A program made the translations under genes and the position numbers. DNA of 54,393 bases from Actinomadura sp. HBU206391. GTDB taxonomy: Bacteria; Actinomycetota; Actinomycetes; Streptosporangiales; Streptosporangiaceae. The notes under the pieces are model-generated. The model was not told where the DNA came from and ran no database searches. It saw only the letters and a program-made list of their open reading frames with translations. Each line of letters starts with the position of its first letter. The first letter of the stretch is position 1. Below, piece by piece: positions 25,050-33,996 of this stretch. The stretch covers positions 1 through 54,393 of the forward strand of contig NZ_JABVEB010000027.1 of assembly GCF_014323665.1 (NCBI RefSeq), in the 5' to 3' direction.

Positions 25050-25058
25050 CCGGCCGGG

Positions 25059-25631
25059 ATGACGAATCGCGACAGCGACGTCCGGGGACTCAGCCGGCGT
25101 CGGGCGGAGCCCCCTGTCTGGGCGTTCGGTGACCTGATCATCCGGCGGTACCGCTCCGCCGACCACGAGGCCGTCCTCGCGCTGCACCACGACGGGCTCG
25201 CCCAGGTCGGGTTGCGCCCCGGAGACGGCGTCTACTACGACCACGACTTTCCCGCGCTCAAGGAGATCTATCTGGACAACGGCGGAGAGTTCGTCATCGG
25301 CCGGCCCGCGAGGATCACCGGGAGGCTGACGGGTCAGAGCCGGCGGGTGCTCGCCATGGGCGGGCTGCGCCGGGTCGACGAGCGCACCGCCGAGATGGTG
25401 CGGCTCCGCGTACACCCGGACGTTCAGCGCCGCGGCTACGGCGCCGCGATCGTCCTCGCGCTGGAGGAACGGGCGATCGAGCTCGGCTACCGCCTGCTCC
25501 AGGGCGACACGACCGACCTGCAGGGGCCTGCGCTGGCGCTGTACGAGAGGTTCGGCTGGCGCGAGACCCGTCGCGAGGTCATCTGTGGCATCGTCAACAT
25601 CTACGGCGAGAAGGAGCTCCCACCGCCCTGA
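25059..25631 (+). CDS. GNAT family N-acetyltransferase
   Basis: A 190-aa GCN5-related acetyltransferase. The acetyl-CoA-binding motif A is RLRVHPDVQRRGYGAAIVLA near residues 109-128, with ALYERFGWRE near the C-terminus. The substrate cannot be read from the sequence. It starts 9 nt after the XRE/TPR regulator on the same strand, so it is probably co-transcribed and may serve the same response. It ends next to a tandem repeat and converges on the S9 peptidase gene. Confidence 0.85.
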   Translation: MTNRDSDVRGLSRRRAEPPVWAFGDLIIRRYRSADHEAVLALHHDGLAQVGLRPGDGVYYDHDFPALKEIYLDNGGEFVIGRPARITGRLTGQSRRVLAMGGLRRVDERTAEMVRLRVHPDVQRRGYGAAIVLALEERAIELGYRLLQGDTTDLQGPALALYERFGWRETRREVICGIVNIYGEKELPPP

Positions 25632-25640
25632 ACCGCGAAC

Positions 25641-25699
25641 GTCGGCACAGATCACGTCGGCCAGATCACGTCGGCACAGATCACGTCGGCACAGATCAC
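25641..25699. repeat. 15-bp tandem repeat (x4) between convergent genes
   Basis: Four head-to-tail copies of GTCGGCACAGATCAC (second copy lacks one base) fill the gap between the GNAT and S9 peptidase stops and run 4 bp into the peptidase gene, covering its stop codon. Confidence 0.85.
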
Positions 25700-27792
25700 G
25701 TCTCCAGGTCCAGGCCCGTGCGGGCGGCCATGAACGACAGGGTGTCGACGGCCAGTTGCACCGTCCGGCTCACCGCACGCGCGCCGTGTCCCACCTCGGC
25801 CTCGTTGCGCAGCAGGATCGGCTCCGCCGACGCCGTGGCGTGCTGGAGGGCCGCGCACATCTTGCGGGCGTGCAGGGGGTCGACCCGGGTGTCGCTGTCG
25901 AAGACGGTGAAGAGCGTGGCCGGATACTCCACGCCCTCCCGGACGTGGTGGTACGGCGAGTAGCCCAGCAGCCAGCCGAGCTGCTCGGGCACCTCGGCGG
26001 ACCCGTACTCCACGTTCCAGGTCTGGCCGAGGCCGAACCTCTCGTACCGCACCATGTCCAGGAGCGGCGCCGAGCACACCACCGCCCGGTAGAGTTCGGG
26101 CCGCTGGGTGAGCGCCGCGCCGACGAGCAGGCCGCCGTTGGAGCCGCCCGAGATGGCCAGCCGCTCCGGCGTGGTCCAGCCGTCGGCGATCAGTTTCTCG
26201 GCCGCCGCGTGGAAGTCGTCGAAGACGGCCTGCTTGCGGGCGAGCATGCCGGCCCGATGCCACTCCTCACCCTCCTCGGCGCCGCCGCGCACATTGGCGA
26301 TGACGTACACGCCACCGGCCTCGACCCAGGTGAGGATGATCGGGGAGTACGAGGGGGTCAGCGACACATTGAAGCCACCGTAGCCGTACAGGATGGTCGG
26401 CCGCGGCTCGTCCCGGGCCGCCACGTCGGCCCGGGAGATGACGAGCATGCGCACCTCGGTGCCGTCGTAGGACTCGTACGTGATCTGCTCCGCCTGCACG
26501 TCGGGCAGGTCCACCGTGCCGGGTGCGGCCTGCCACAGGCTCGTCTCGCCGGTGCGCGCGTCATAGCGCTGAACGGAGGTGGGCGTGACGTTGTCGGTGT
26601 AGCCGAACCACGCCTCGTGGCCGCCCTCGGGGCGCTCGACGATGCCGCCGATCGAGCCCAGGCCGGGCGTGGGCACTTCGCCGATCCGCTCCCCGGTGAC
26701 CAGATCGTGCACGGTGATCTCGCTGATCGCGTGGCGCGTCCATCCGGCCAGGAGCACCGGGCGCTCCAGCTCGGGCCCGTCCAGGATGGCGAAGTCGCTG
26801 AGCACCGCCTCCGGGTCCTCGGGGATCAGGTCCCGCCACGTCTCGTACGAGGGATCGGCTGGGTCGGTGACGCACAGCCGGGCGCGCGGCGCGTCGCGGT
26901 CGGTGAAGATGTAGGCCCGCCCGTCCCGGCCCACGTACACGCCCGTCTCGGCGTCGACGCCCTCCTGGAGCACCTTGAGCGCCGGGGCCTCGATCGGCGA
27001 CGCGGTCAGGTCGGCGATCCACAGCTCGTTGCGCGGCGCGGTGCCCTGCGAGGCCGACAGCGCCAGCCACCTGCCGTCCCGGCTCACCGACACGCCGTAG
27101 TAGTTGGTCTTCTCGCGCCCCTCACCGAAGATCATCACATCGTCGGTCTCGGGATCGGAGCCGACGCGGTGCAGGTAGACCCGGCGGTGGTACTGGTCCT
27201 CGCCGTCGGGTACCTCGGCGGCGGGGAGCCGCCGCACGTAGTAGAACGCCGCACCTCCGGGCAGCCAGGCGATCTGGGAGTAGCGGCAGCGCTCGATCGG
27301 CCCTTCCACGTCCTCGCCGGTCGCCACGTCCATCACCCGCAGCAGTGACTCCTCATCACCGCCGTGCGACAGCTGGTACGCGAGCAGCCGCCCCTCCTTG
27401 TCCGGCTGCCAGGCGTCGAGCGTCGTACGCCCGGAGTCGTCGATCGCCATCGGGTCCAGCAGGATCCGCTCTCCGCCGTCGGCGCCCACGGTGTAGAGCA
27501 CGGCGTGCTCCTGCTCCGCCGCCCTGCGGACGAAGAATCGCCGGTCGCCGCGCCATACGGGGGAGCCGATGCTGCCTGAGCCGAGCAGGTCGGTGAGCCG
27601 CGCCCGGAGCCGCTCCCGGCCGGGCAGCCCGTCCACGGCCTGATGGAAGAGCTCGTCCTGGTCGGTGAGCCATCTCTTGGTGTCATCGCTCTGCGGGTCC
27701 TCGAGCCAGCGGTACGGGTCCGCGACCTGGTGACCGTGAAGATCCTCGACGATGTCCTGGCGCTGCGCGGCCGGGTACGTTGGTCGGCTCAT
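25696..27792 (-). CDS. Prolyl oligopeptidase (peptidase family S9A)
   Basis: A 698-aa cytoplasmic serine peptidase. The N-terminal beta-propeller part (DPYRWLEDPQSDDTKRWL near residue 25) is followed by an alpha/beta-hydrolase domain. ISGGSNGGLLVGAAL near 548 holds the nucleophile Ser, VFDSDTRVDP near 630 the Asp and VGHGARA near 665 the His. It cleaves short peptides after proline. ATG at 27792 (MSRPTYP) is preceded by TAAGGT 7 nt upstream, so the transcript is probably leaderless; the ORF is open further upstream without a ribosome site. No signal peptide. Confidence 0.93.
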   Translation of the reverse strand: MSRPTYPAAQRQDIVEDLHGHQVADPYRWLEDPQSDDTKRWLTDQDELFHQAVDGLPGRERLRARLTDLLGSGSIGSPVWRGDRRFFVRRAAEQEHAVLYTVGADGGERILLDPMAIDDSGRTTLDAWQPDKEGRLLAYQLSHGGDEESLLRVMDVATGEDVEGPIERCRYSQIAWLPGGAAFYYVRRLPAAEVPDGEDQYHRRVYLHRVGSDPETDDVMIFGEGREKTNYYGVSVSRDGRWLALSASQGTAPRNELWIADLTASPIEAPALKVLQEGVDAETGVYVGRDGRAYIFTDRDAPRARLCVTDPADPSYETWRDLIPEDPEAVLSDFAILDGPELERPVLLAGWTRHAISEITVHDLVTGERIGEVPTPGLGSIGGIVERPEGGHEAWFGYTDNVTPTSVQRYDARTGETSLWQAAPGTVDLPDVQAEQITYESYDGTEVRMLVISRADVAARDEPRPTILYGYGGFNVSLTPSYSPIILTWVEAGGVYVIANVRGGAEEGEEWHRAGMLARKQAVFDDFHAAAEKLIADGWTTPERLAISGGSNGGLLVGAALTQRPELYRAVVCSAPLLDMVRYERFGLGQTWNVEYGSAEVPEQLGWLLGYSPYHHVREGVEYPATLFTVFDSDTRVDPLHARKMCAALQHATASAEPILLRNEAEVGHGARAVSRTVQLAVDTLSFMAARTGLDLET

Positions 27793-27799
27793 GGATCGC

Positions 27800-27805
27800 A
27801 CCTTA
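27800..27805 (-). promoter_or_regulatory. -10 element of the S9 peptidase (leaderless arrangement)
   Basis: TAAGGT on the minus strand, 7 nt before the ATG. Confidence 0.45.
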
Positions 27806-28015
27806 CGTCCTGCTAGTACCGCTCCGTGCCGCACATCCGGACGCTCCGGCACTTTGCGTGTTCTTGCCGTCACCGCTCGGAGGTCCGAATTTGCGGGCGG
27901 CCAGTAGGCTCGGGATGACTCACGGTGGCGCTCCCGCGAAATTCATGGGTAGCGGGATCGGGTCATCACGAGCCACACTGATTGCAGCTTCGAGTTCGCC
28001 CTTGAGGAGGTCCTC

Positions 28016-28117
28016 GTGGCGCAGGTGCTGACGGAGCAGGGTGAGCCTCCGACCGAGGCGCGTTCGAGCGTGCCCCCGGGGGCGGCCGGCGCCTGTGGCC
28101 CCGCGGAGGTCGTCTGA
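28016..28117 (+). CDS. 33-residue leader ORF upstream of the HNH gene
   Basis: GTG start with a near-perfect ribosome site (GAGGAGG, 5 nt spacing), encoding MAQVLTEQGEPPTEARSS and ending AGACGPAEVV. Its TGA overlaps the ATG of the HNH gene (TGATG). I recognise no family. Codon choice is ordinary and the start signal is better than that of many real genes, so it is probably translated. It may couple or modulate HNH translation, or be a small protein in its own right. Confidence 0.5.
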   Translation: MAQVLTEQGEPPTEARSSVPPGAAGACGPAEVV

Positions 28118-28626
28118 TGCGACAAGTCCTCCTCCTTAACGCGACGTACGAGCCGCTCACCACACTTCCGCTGCGGCGGGCGGTTTGCCTTGTGCTCAGG
28201 GAGAAGGCGGACGTCGTCCATCACGACATCACCGGGGCGCAGTTGCGGTCGGCGACGATGTCCATTGAGGTGCCCTCGGTCATTCGGCTTCGCCGGTATG
28301 TTCGAATCCCGTTCCGGACCCGGGTGCCCCTGACGCGCGCCGCGCTGATGCGCAGGGACAACTTCCAGTGCGCCTACTGCGGCCGCCGCGCGGAGACGAT
28401 CGATCATGTCCTGCCGCGCAGCCGCGGCGGAAAGCACACCTGGGAGAACTGCGTCGCCTCCTGCATGCCCTGTAATCACCGTAAGGCCGATCGACTCCTG
28501 GAGGAGCTGGGGTGGACCCTGCACGTCGCCCCGGTGGTGCCACGTGGCGCCCACTGGCGGCTCATCGGCGTCATCCACGACGGTGATCCGCAATGGGCGC
28601 CGTATGTCACCGAGCCCGCGGCCTAG
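28117..28626 (+). CDS. HNH endonuclease
   Basis: A 169-aa protein of the common actinobacterial HNH group. It opens VLLLNATYEPLTTLPLRRA; the HNH core is CAYCGRRAETIDHVLPRSRGG near residues 88-108, then ENCVASCMPCNHRKADR. Two CxxC pairs bind Zn and the DH...N...H residues form the active site. It likely cuts DNA, but the cellular role of this family is not established. It has its own SD (GGAGG, 7 nt) inside the leader ORF. FmdB follows after 13 nt. Confidence 0.88.
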   Translation: MRQVLLLNATYEPLTTLPLRRAVCLVLREKADVVHHDITGAQLRSATMSIEVPSVIRLRRYVRIPFRTRVPLTRAALMRRDNFQCAYCGRRAETIDHVLPRSRGGKHTWENCVASCMPCNHRKADRLLEELGWTLHVAPVVPRGAHWRLIGVIHDGDPQWAPYVTEPAA

Positions 28627-28627
28627 G

Positions 28628-28633
28628 TACCCT
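28628..28633 (+). promoter_or_regulatory. -10 element of the FmdB gene (leaderless arrangement)
   Basis: TACCCT ends 6 nt before the GTG at 28640, just after the HNH stop. Confidence 0.4.
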
Positions 28634-28639
28634 GAGGGG

Positions 28640-28855
28640 GTGCCGCGCTATGAGTATCGATGCCGGGCGTGCGGAGACAGCTTCGAGCTCTCCCGCCCGA
28701 TGAGTGAGTCGTCCGCGCCCGCCTCCTGCCCGGCCGGCCACGACGACACGGTCAAGCTGCTGTCCACGGTCGCGATGACGGGCTCCTCCGGGGCCTCCGC
28801 ACCGGTCGCCCGACCGGCGGGGGGCGGCTGCTGCGGCGGAGGCTGCTGTGCTTGA
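28640..28855 (+). CDS. FmdB family zinc-ribbon protein
   Basis: A 71-aa protein starting MPRYEYRCRACGDSFEL, the FmdB/CxxC zinc-ribbon start, with a second Cys pair degenerate (CPAGHD). The tail is Gly/Cys-rich (GGGCCGGGCCA), common in actinobacterial members. The function is unknown; the family is named after a putative regulator of formamidase genes. The GTG lies 13 nt after the HNH stop and 7 nt after TACCCT. The stop codon is the first base group of dispersed repeat copy B. Confidence 0.8.
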   Translation: MPRYEYRCRACGDSFELSRPMSESSAPASCPAGHDDTVKLLSTVAMTGSSGASAPVARPAGGGCCGGGCCA

Positions 28856-29004
28856 TGGCCTCGCTCCGCTCGGCGGCTCGGGGCGCCTTTGAGGCGCTGC
28901 CTTCCCTCGTCGCTCCGTCGCTCGTTCCTCGCTCCTGCGCTCCTCAGTCCAGGCAACGCCGCGCCCCTCGCGGCTGATGGCCTCGCTCCGCTCGGCGGCT
29001 CGGG
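28854..29004 (+). repeat. Dispersed ~120-bp GC-rich repeat, copy B, with 30-bp flanking direct repeats
   Basis: 28854-28978 aligns with 14562-14690 (copy A). Inside it GCGCCTTTGAGGCGC is a perfect 6-bp hairpin. The opening unit GATGGCCTCGCTCCGCTCGG plus ten more bases occurs again at 28975-29004, so the element is framed by ~30-bp direct repeats, or a second copy has lost its body. It starts at the FmdB stop codon. Confidence 0.75.
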
Positions 29005-29012
29005 GGATGCGG

Positions 29013-29018
29013 CATGCT
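29013..29018 (+). promoter_or_regulatory. -10-like element of the cupin gene
   Basis: CATGCT ends 6 nt before ATG 29025. A weak match, but the spacing equals that of other leaderless starts in the window. Confidence 0.3.
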
Positions 29019-29024
29019 GACACC

Positions 29025-29387
29025 ATGCCTGAACTGATCGAGAAGCCGTCCCGGGTGACGGCCGCCGGCGAGCCGCCCAAACTGATCGACGAGTACGTCG
29101 GCCGGGTCAACTCCGAGGAGTCGCGGCTCAGCGTGGCGCACATGCGGAGCCCCGGCGGGTGGGCCGAACCCGGCCAGCGCCCGGAGTTCGACGAGTACAC
29201 CGTGGTGCTGAACGGCATGCTGCTCGTGGAGTACGAGAGCGGCAGCCTGAACGTCACCGCCGGCCAGGCCGTGCACACCAAGCCGGGGGAGTGGGTCCGC
29301 TACAGCTCACCCGGCGCGGAGGGTGCCGAGTACATCGCCGTCTGCCTCCCCGCCTTCGCCCCGGACCTGGTGCACCGAGAGGGCTGA
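29025..29387 (+). CDS. Cupin domain protein
   Basis: A 120-aa single-domain cupin. EFDEYTVVLNGMLLVEYESG and GQAVHTKPGEWVRYSSPG are the two cupin motifs. The metal ligands are partly replaced (E and H present, the first HxH missing), so catalysis is uncertain and it may be a small binding protein. The ATG at 29025 fits the family; an in-frame start upstream would read through the dispersed repeat. It converges on ilvD with only 13 nt between the stop codons. Confidence 0.8.
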   Translation: MPELIEKPSRVTAAGEPPKLIDEYVGRVNSEESRLSVAHMRSPGGWAEPGQRPEFDEYTVVLNGMLLVEYESGSLNVTAGQAVHTKPGEWVRYSSPGAEGAEYIAVCLPAFAPDLVHREG

Positions 29388-29406
29388 CCTCATGGCGGGG
29401 TCAGCC
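29382..29406. terminator. Terminator containing both stop codons
   Basis: GGCTGACC and GGTCAGCC form an 8-bp stem with a 9-nt loop. The left arm contains the cupin TGA and the right arm the ilvD stop (TCA on this strand). The two convergent stops therefore pair with each other. Confidence 0.6.
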
Positions 29407-31263
29407 GGAGAGCTGGCTGATGTCCCTGGAGGCGCCGGTGGAGGCCGAGGTGGCCATCGCGGCGTAGGCCTGCAGCGCCACGCTGACCGGACGCTGCCGG
29501 TCGCGCGGGCGGTAGGAGCCGAGGTCGGCCAGCAGCTTCTCGCGGCGGGCCCGCAGCTCCTGCTCGGGAACGTCGAGCTCCAGCGAGCGCTGCGGGATGT
29601 CGATCACCACCCGGTCGCCGTTCTCGACCAGTGCGATGAGGCCGCCGGCGGCCGCCTCGGGCGAGGCGTGCCCGATGGACAGGCCGCTGGTGCCGCCGGA
29701 GAACCGGCCGTCGGTGACCAGCGCACAGGCCTTACCGAGACCGCGGCCCTTCAGGAAGCTGGTCGGGTAGAGCATCTCCTGCATGCCCGGCCCGCCCTTG
29801 GGGCCCTCGTAGCGGATCACCACGACGTCGCCCGGCTTGACCTGGTCGCCGAGAATCCCGTCGACGGCGTCGTCCTGGCTTTCGAAGACGATCGCCGGGC
29901 CGGAGAAGGTCCACAGCTCCTCTTCGACGCCCGCCGTCTTCACGATCGCGCCCTCGGGCGCGATGTTGCCGTAGAGCACGGCGAGTCCGCCGTCCTTGGT
30001 GTAGGCGTGCTCCACATCTCTTATGCACCCGGTGGCCCGGTCGAGGTCGAGGGACTCCCAGCGCGTGTCCTGTGCGTACGGCTTGATCGTGCGGACGCCG
30101 CCCGGCGCGGCGTGGAAGAGCTCCACGGCCTCGGGGCGCACGTTGGGGGAGCGGACGTCGTAGCCGTCCAAAAACTCGCCCAGCGTCGCGCTGTGCACGG
30201 TGTGGACGCCGCGGTGGAGCAGTCCGGCCCGGTCGAGCTCGCCGAGCAGCGCGGGGATGCCACCGGCCCGGTGGGCGTCCTCGACGTGATACTTCGCCGT
30301 GGCCGGGGCGAGTTTGCAGACGCACGGCACCCGGCGGGAGACCTCGTCGATCTCCTTGAGCCCGAAGTCGACGTTCCCTTCGCGGGCCGCGGCGAGCAGG
30401 TGCAGGATCGTGTTGGTGGACCCGCCCATGGCCACGTCGAGCGTCATCGCGTTCTCGAACGCGTCACGGGTGGCGATGTTGAGCGGCAGCACCGAGTCGT
30501 CGTCGCCGTCGTAGTAGCGGTGGGCGATGTCGACGATCACCCGCCCGGCGTCCTCGAAGAGGCGCTTGCGGGCGCTGTGCGTGGCCAGCGTGGTGCCGTT
30601 GCCGGGCAGCGACAGCCCGATCGCCTCGGTCAGGCAGTTCATCGAGTTGGCGGTGAACATGCCCGAGCACGAGCCGCAGGTCGGGCAGGCGTTCTCCTCC
30701 ATCTCGGCGAGCTCGTCGTCGGAGACGCTCTCGTCCGCCGACGCGATCATCGGGTCGATGAGGTCCAGCTTTCGGGTCGTCCTCGCCTCGCCGTTGATCA
30801 CGGTGACCTTGCCGGCCTCCATCGGCCCGCCCGACACGAACACCGTGGGGATGTTGATCCGCATCGCGGCGATCAGCATGCCAGGAGTGATCTTGTCGCA
30901 GTTCGACACGCAGATCATCGCGTCCGCGCAGTGGGCGTTGACCATGTACTCGACCGAGTCGGCGATCAGCTCGCGGCTGGGCAGCGAGTAGAGCATGCCG
31001 CCGTGACCCATCGCGATGCCGTCGTCGACCGCGATCGTGTTGAACTCGCGCGGGACCCCGCCGGCCTGCCGGACCGCGTCGGCCACCACCTGTCCCACTT
31101 CACGTAGGTGCACATGGCCGGGCACGAACTCGGTGAAGCTGTTGGCGACCGCGATGATCGGCTTACCGAAGTCCTCGCGGGCGACGCCGGTGGCCCGCAT
31201 GAGGGCCCGGGCGCCGGCCATGTTCCTGCCGTGCGTGACCGTACGTGATCTGAGCGGTGGCAT
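29401..31263 (-). CDS. ilvD: Dihydroxy-acid dehydratase
   Basis: A 620-aa IlvD/Edd enzyme of branched-chain amino acid and pantothenate synthesis. It dehydrates 2,3-dihydroxyisovalerate and the isoleucine analogue. Fe-S ligands are seen in [11 protein letters not shown] near residue 126 and [21 protein letters not shown] near 195; [14 protein letters not shown] and [20 protein letters not shown] are family blocks. ATG 31263 has GGGAGAG 4 nt upstream; the longer open frame comes from out-of-frame reading of the NERD gene. Its regulation is not visible; no leader attenuator is evident in the 98-nt gap upstream. Confidence 0.95.
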   Translation of the reverse strand: MPPLRSRTVTHGRNMAGARALMRATGVAREDFGKPIIAVANSFTEFVPGHVHLREVGQVVADAVRQAGGVPREFNTIAVDDGIAMGHGGMLYSLPSRELIADSVEYMVNAHCADAMICVSNCDKITPGMLIAAMRINIPTVFVSGGPMEAGKVTVINGEARTTRKLDLIDPMIASADESVSDDELAEMEENACPTCGSCSGMFTANSMNCLTEAIGLSLPGNGTTLATHSARKRLFEDAGRVIVDIAHRYYDGDDDSVLPLNIATRDAFENAMTLDVAMGGSTNTILHLLAAAREGNVDFGLKEIDEVSRRVPCVCKLAPATAKYHVEDAHRAGGIPALLGELDRAGLLHRGVHTVHSATLGEFLDGYDVRSPNVRPEAVELFHAAPGGVRTIKPYAQDTRWESLDLDRATGCIRDVEHAYTKDGGLAVLYGNIAPEGAIVKTAGVEEELWTFSGPAIVFESQDDAVDGILGDQVKPGDVVVIRYEGPKGGPGMQEMLYPTSFLKGRGLGKACALVTDGRFSGGTSGLSIGHASPEAAAGGLIALVENGDRVVIDIPQRSLELDVPEQELRARREKLLADLGSYRPRDRQRPVSVALQAYAAMATSASTGASRDISQLSG

Positions 31264-31361
31264 GGGGCTCTCCCAACTGAATGCTTTGCTCTCGATCGTA
31301 CGGCCCCACGGATGCGGATGAGACGACCGTCCCAGCAGTTGGACGCCGGGCCAGCCGAGGC

Positions 31362-32150
31362 TCAGTCCGCGGAGTAGGCCGGCGGCAGCATGCTCTCGGC
31401 CGCCTTGGCGATCCGCTGGATGTCCGTCTCGGTGAGGATCTTCGGCCTGCGGCGCAGATAGGACTTCGCCCGGCCGCCCGAGTAGACGTCGACGTCCCGC
31501 ACCGTCATCACCTTCCATGGAATGGACGGGCCGTAGATCGCCACCGACGGCTGCACCGGCACCTCGAAACCGACCTGGGCGCTGAGCAGCCTGCTGGCCT
31601 GGCCGGCCTCCCAGCACGCCTCGTCGAGCCGCTCCTTCTTGTTGAAGGGGCCGTGGAAGAGCTTGCGGTGGGACAGGGTGCGCACCGGGAGGCGCTTGTC
31701 CCACTTCTCCGAGTCGATGGCGTAGACGCCGCTCGGGCCGATGACCAGATGATCGATCTTGCCGTCGCTGACGCCCTCGTCGTCGCGCGGCACCGCGCGG
31801 GCGTGCAGGATGCACCACCCACTCTTCTCCAGGCCGCGCAACTGTCGTTCGGTACGGCGCTCGGCCGCGGAGGACTTGCGCCAGGCGTCGACGCTGGAGT
31901 GCTTTCGAGCCCGCCGGATCGTGTCCGCGATGACCGCGATCACCGCGATCGTGAAGCCGACGCGGATGCTGAAGAAGACGGCGAACACCACTCCGATGAC
32001 GATCGCGACTCCCACGCGCTGGGCCCATCTGCGGACCTGCGGGTCACTGATCAGATCGCCGTACGTCTGTTCCCGAGATCGGGAGGACGGACCCTCCTGC
32101 GGATGACCGCCTACCGACCGGGTCTTACCGTCCCGTCCCAAAATCGACAT
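31362..32150 (-). CDS. NERD (nuclease-related) domain membrane protein
   Basis: A 262-aa protein. Two close hydrophobic segments near residues 45-75 ([28 protein letters not shown]) anchor it. A NERD domain follows ([22 protein letters not shown] near 128-149), a restriction-nuclease-like fold of unknown role in bacteria. ATG 32150 with GGAG 9 nt upstream is preferred; the frame stays open to 32306 through AT-rich promoter sequence. It may act in nucleic-acid processing at the membrane; no target can be named. Confidence 0.78.
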   Translation of the reverse strand: MSILGRDGKTRSVGGHPQEGPSSRSREQTYGDLISDPQVRRWAQRVGVAIVIGVVFAVFFSIRVGFTIAVIAVIADTIRRARKHSSVDAWRKSSAAERRTERQLRGLEKSGWCILHARAVPRDDEGVSDGKIDHLVIGPSGVYAIDSEKWDKRLPVRTLSHRKLFHGPFNKKERLDEACWEAGQASRLLSAQVGFEVPVQPSVAIYGPSIPWKVMTVRDVDVYSGGRAKSYLRRRPKILTETDIQRIAKAAESMLPPAYSAD

Positions 32151-32410
32151 TTTTAACGCTCCGTATTCCTTTCCGGGAAAGATGCGTGATTCTCTTAGCG
32201 CAGAGTAAGCATTTAGGTTACGAGCGACTAGTCTTGTCAGGTTTATACTTTTGTCGCCCCATCCGGGTGATTCATTTGCGTCCCGGGAGGGTAGATCTTT
32301 CTTCACCCCTTCTCTTCGGCGTGCCCGTCAGCGTGGGAGCCATGCGGCTCGCCGAGTGGTGGAGCGTGAGGTTCGTCACTGCGGCCTTTGATCCCGGCCG
32401 TGGCGGCGTC

Positions 32411-32416
32411 TACTGT
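32411..32416 (+). promoter_or_regulatory. -10-like element of the amidase gene
   Basis: TACTGT, 8 nt before the GTG at 32425, so the transcript would have almost no leader. Confidence 0.35.
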
Positions 32417-32424
32417 TCGGCGGT

Positions 32425-33855
32425 GTGACTGATATCCACGACCTCACCGCAGAGCAGCAGGCCACAGCGGTCCGTAACCGTGAGCTTTCCCCCGTTGAGA
32501 TCGTTGATCACTACCTCGGTCGTATTGAACGGGTAAATCGCCAGGTGGGCGCCTACGTGACCGTCACCGATGAGTCGGCGCGGGAGCAGGCCCGGAAGGC
32601 GGAGCGGGTCGTGCTCGAAGCCGCGGATCCGGCGGAGTTGCCGCCGCTGCTCGGTGTTCCGGTGCCGATCAAGGATCTCAACATGGTCCAAGGCGTGCCG
32701 ATGACCTTCGGGTCGGCGGTCTTCGACGACCTCACGGGGTTCGTGGACGACCATGTCGTGACGGCGCTGCGCGAGGCCGGCTCGGTCATGATCGGGAAGA
32801 CTAATACGCCGGAGTTCGGGCTGCCGTGCTACACGGAGAATTCGGTCGCGCCGCCCGCCCGTACTCCGTGGGACCTTGACCGGTCGGCCGGCGGCTCCAG
32901 CGGAGGGGCGGCTGCGGCGGTCGCCTCGGGTCTCGCCCCGGTCGCGCAGGGCAGCGACGGCGGAGGCTCGATCCGCATCCCGAGCAGCGTCTGCGGGCTG
33001 TTCGGCATCAAACCGTCCCGGGGCCGGGTGTCGCAGGGCCCGCTCATCCCCGACCTGTTCGGGCTGTCGACCAACGGGCCGATCGCGCGGACCGTCCTGG
33101 ACGCGGCCACGCTGCTCGACGTGATGTCCGGGCCGACGCCCGGTGACCTGTTCATGGCACCGCCGCTGCCGGACGGCGGCACCTTCGCCGCATACGTGGG
33201 GCGGGAGCCGGGACGCCTGCGGATCGCCCGCATGATCGAGCCGGTCGTGCCGGGAGCGGTGATCCACGCCGACTGCGTCGCCGCCTACGAGGAGGCCACG
33301 TCACTGCTCGTCGAACTGGGCCACGAGATCGTGGACGTGTCGCCGCCGTTCGGGCCCGACCTGGTGCCGATCTTCGAGACGCTGTGGTCGGTGATGGCCA
33401 CGATGACGCCCGTCGATCCGCTCCGTGCGGACAGGTTGCAGCCGCTCACCCGCTGGCTCCGCGAGCGGGGCGACGCCGTGACCGCCAACGCGCTGCTCTC
33501 GGCGCACGCACAGCTACAGGGAGCGCTACGGGTCGCGCTCGCCGCCACTGCGGAGTACGACGCGATTCTGCACCCCACACTGGCCCAGCCGCCCGTGCCG
33601 ATCGGTTACTTCCACGATGCCGATCCGGCCGAGAACTTCGAGCTGCAGAAGCGGTTCACCCCGTTCACCTCGATCTACAACATCTCCGGCCAGCCCGCGG
33701 TCAGCGTGCCGCTGCACTGGACCGAGAACGGCCTCCCGATCGGCGTGATGCTCGCGGGCCGGCTGGGCGGCGAGGGCACGTTGATCTCGCTGTCTGCCCA
33801 GCTCGAGGCCGCCCGGCCCTGGATCGGGCGCACCCCGCCGATCTGGACCGCCTAG
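32425..33855 (+). CDS. Amidase signature family amidase
   Basis: A 476-aa amidase-signature enzyme that hydrolyses carboxamides. The Ser-cisSer-Lys triad is visible: PIKD (Lys near residue 82), GGSSGGAAAAVASG near 155 and the Gly/Ser stretch GSDGGGSIRIPSSVCG near 174. The substrate is unknown. It is not GatA, since no gatB or gatC lies nearby and it stands alone. GTG 32425 with a -10 very close upstream suggests a leaderless message. Divergent from the NERD gene over 274 bp, part of it AT-rich. Confidence 0.88.
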   Translation: MTDIHDLTAEQQATAVRNRELSPVEIVDHYLGRIERVNRQVGAYVTVTDESAREQARKAERVVLEAADPAELPPLLGVPVPIKDLNMVQGVPMTFGSAVFDDLTGFVDDHVVTALREAGSVMIGKTNTPEFGLPCYTENSVAPPARTPWDLDRSAGGSSGGAAAAVASGLAPVAQGSDGGGSIRIPSSVCGLFGIKPSRGRVSQGPLIPDLFGLSTNGPIARTVLDAATLLDVMSGPTPGDLFMAPPLPDGGTFAAYVGREPGRLRIARMIEPVVPGAVIHADCVAAYEEATSLLVELGHEIVDVSPPFGPDLVPIFETLWSVMATMTPVDPLRADRLQPLTRWLRERGDAVTANALLSAHAQLQGALRVALAATAEYDAILHPTLAQPPVPIGYFHDADPAENFELQKRFTPFTSIYNISGQPAVSVPLHWTENGLPIGVMLAGRLGGEGTLISLSAQLEAARPWIGRTPPIWTA

Positions 33856-33996
33856 CCCGGGCACGGCCGATCCGTCCGGTGATCTTGCAGTTGTTCGCGC
33901 TGGACGGAGATCACCCGGCCCACCGGCGAGCGAGTGCGAGACGGGTTTCGCTGTCGTGTTCGCGTCTTCGATGGGCATGGTTGTGCTGTGGTGGAC

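Noticed and set aside
24153..25655. 500-codon open frame on the minus strand across the XRE regulator and GNAT genes
   Set aside because: It is the mirror of the real plus-strand genes, Gln/Arg/Val/Gly-rich, with no family motif or ribosome site; such shadows are normal at this GC content.
25585..27348. 587-codon plus-strand open frame opposite the S9 peptidase
   Set aside because: The minus strand encodes a complete peptidase with its catalytic residues; the plus frame is an Arg/Gly/Val-rich shadow.
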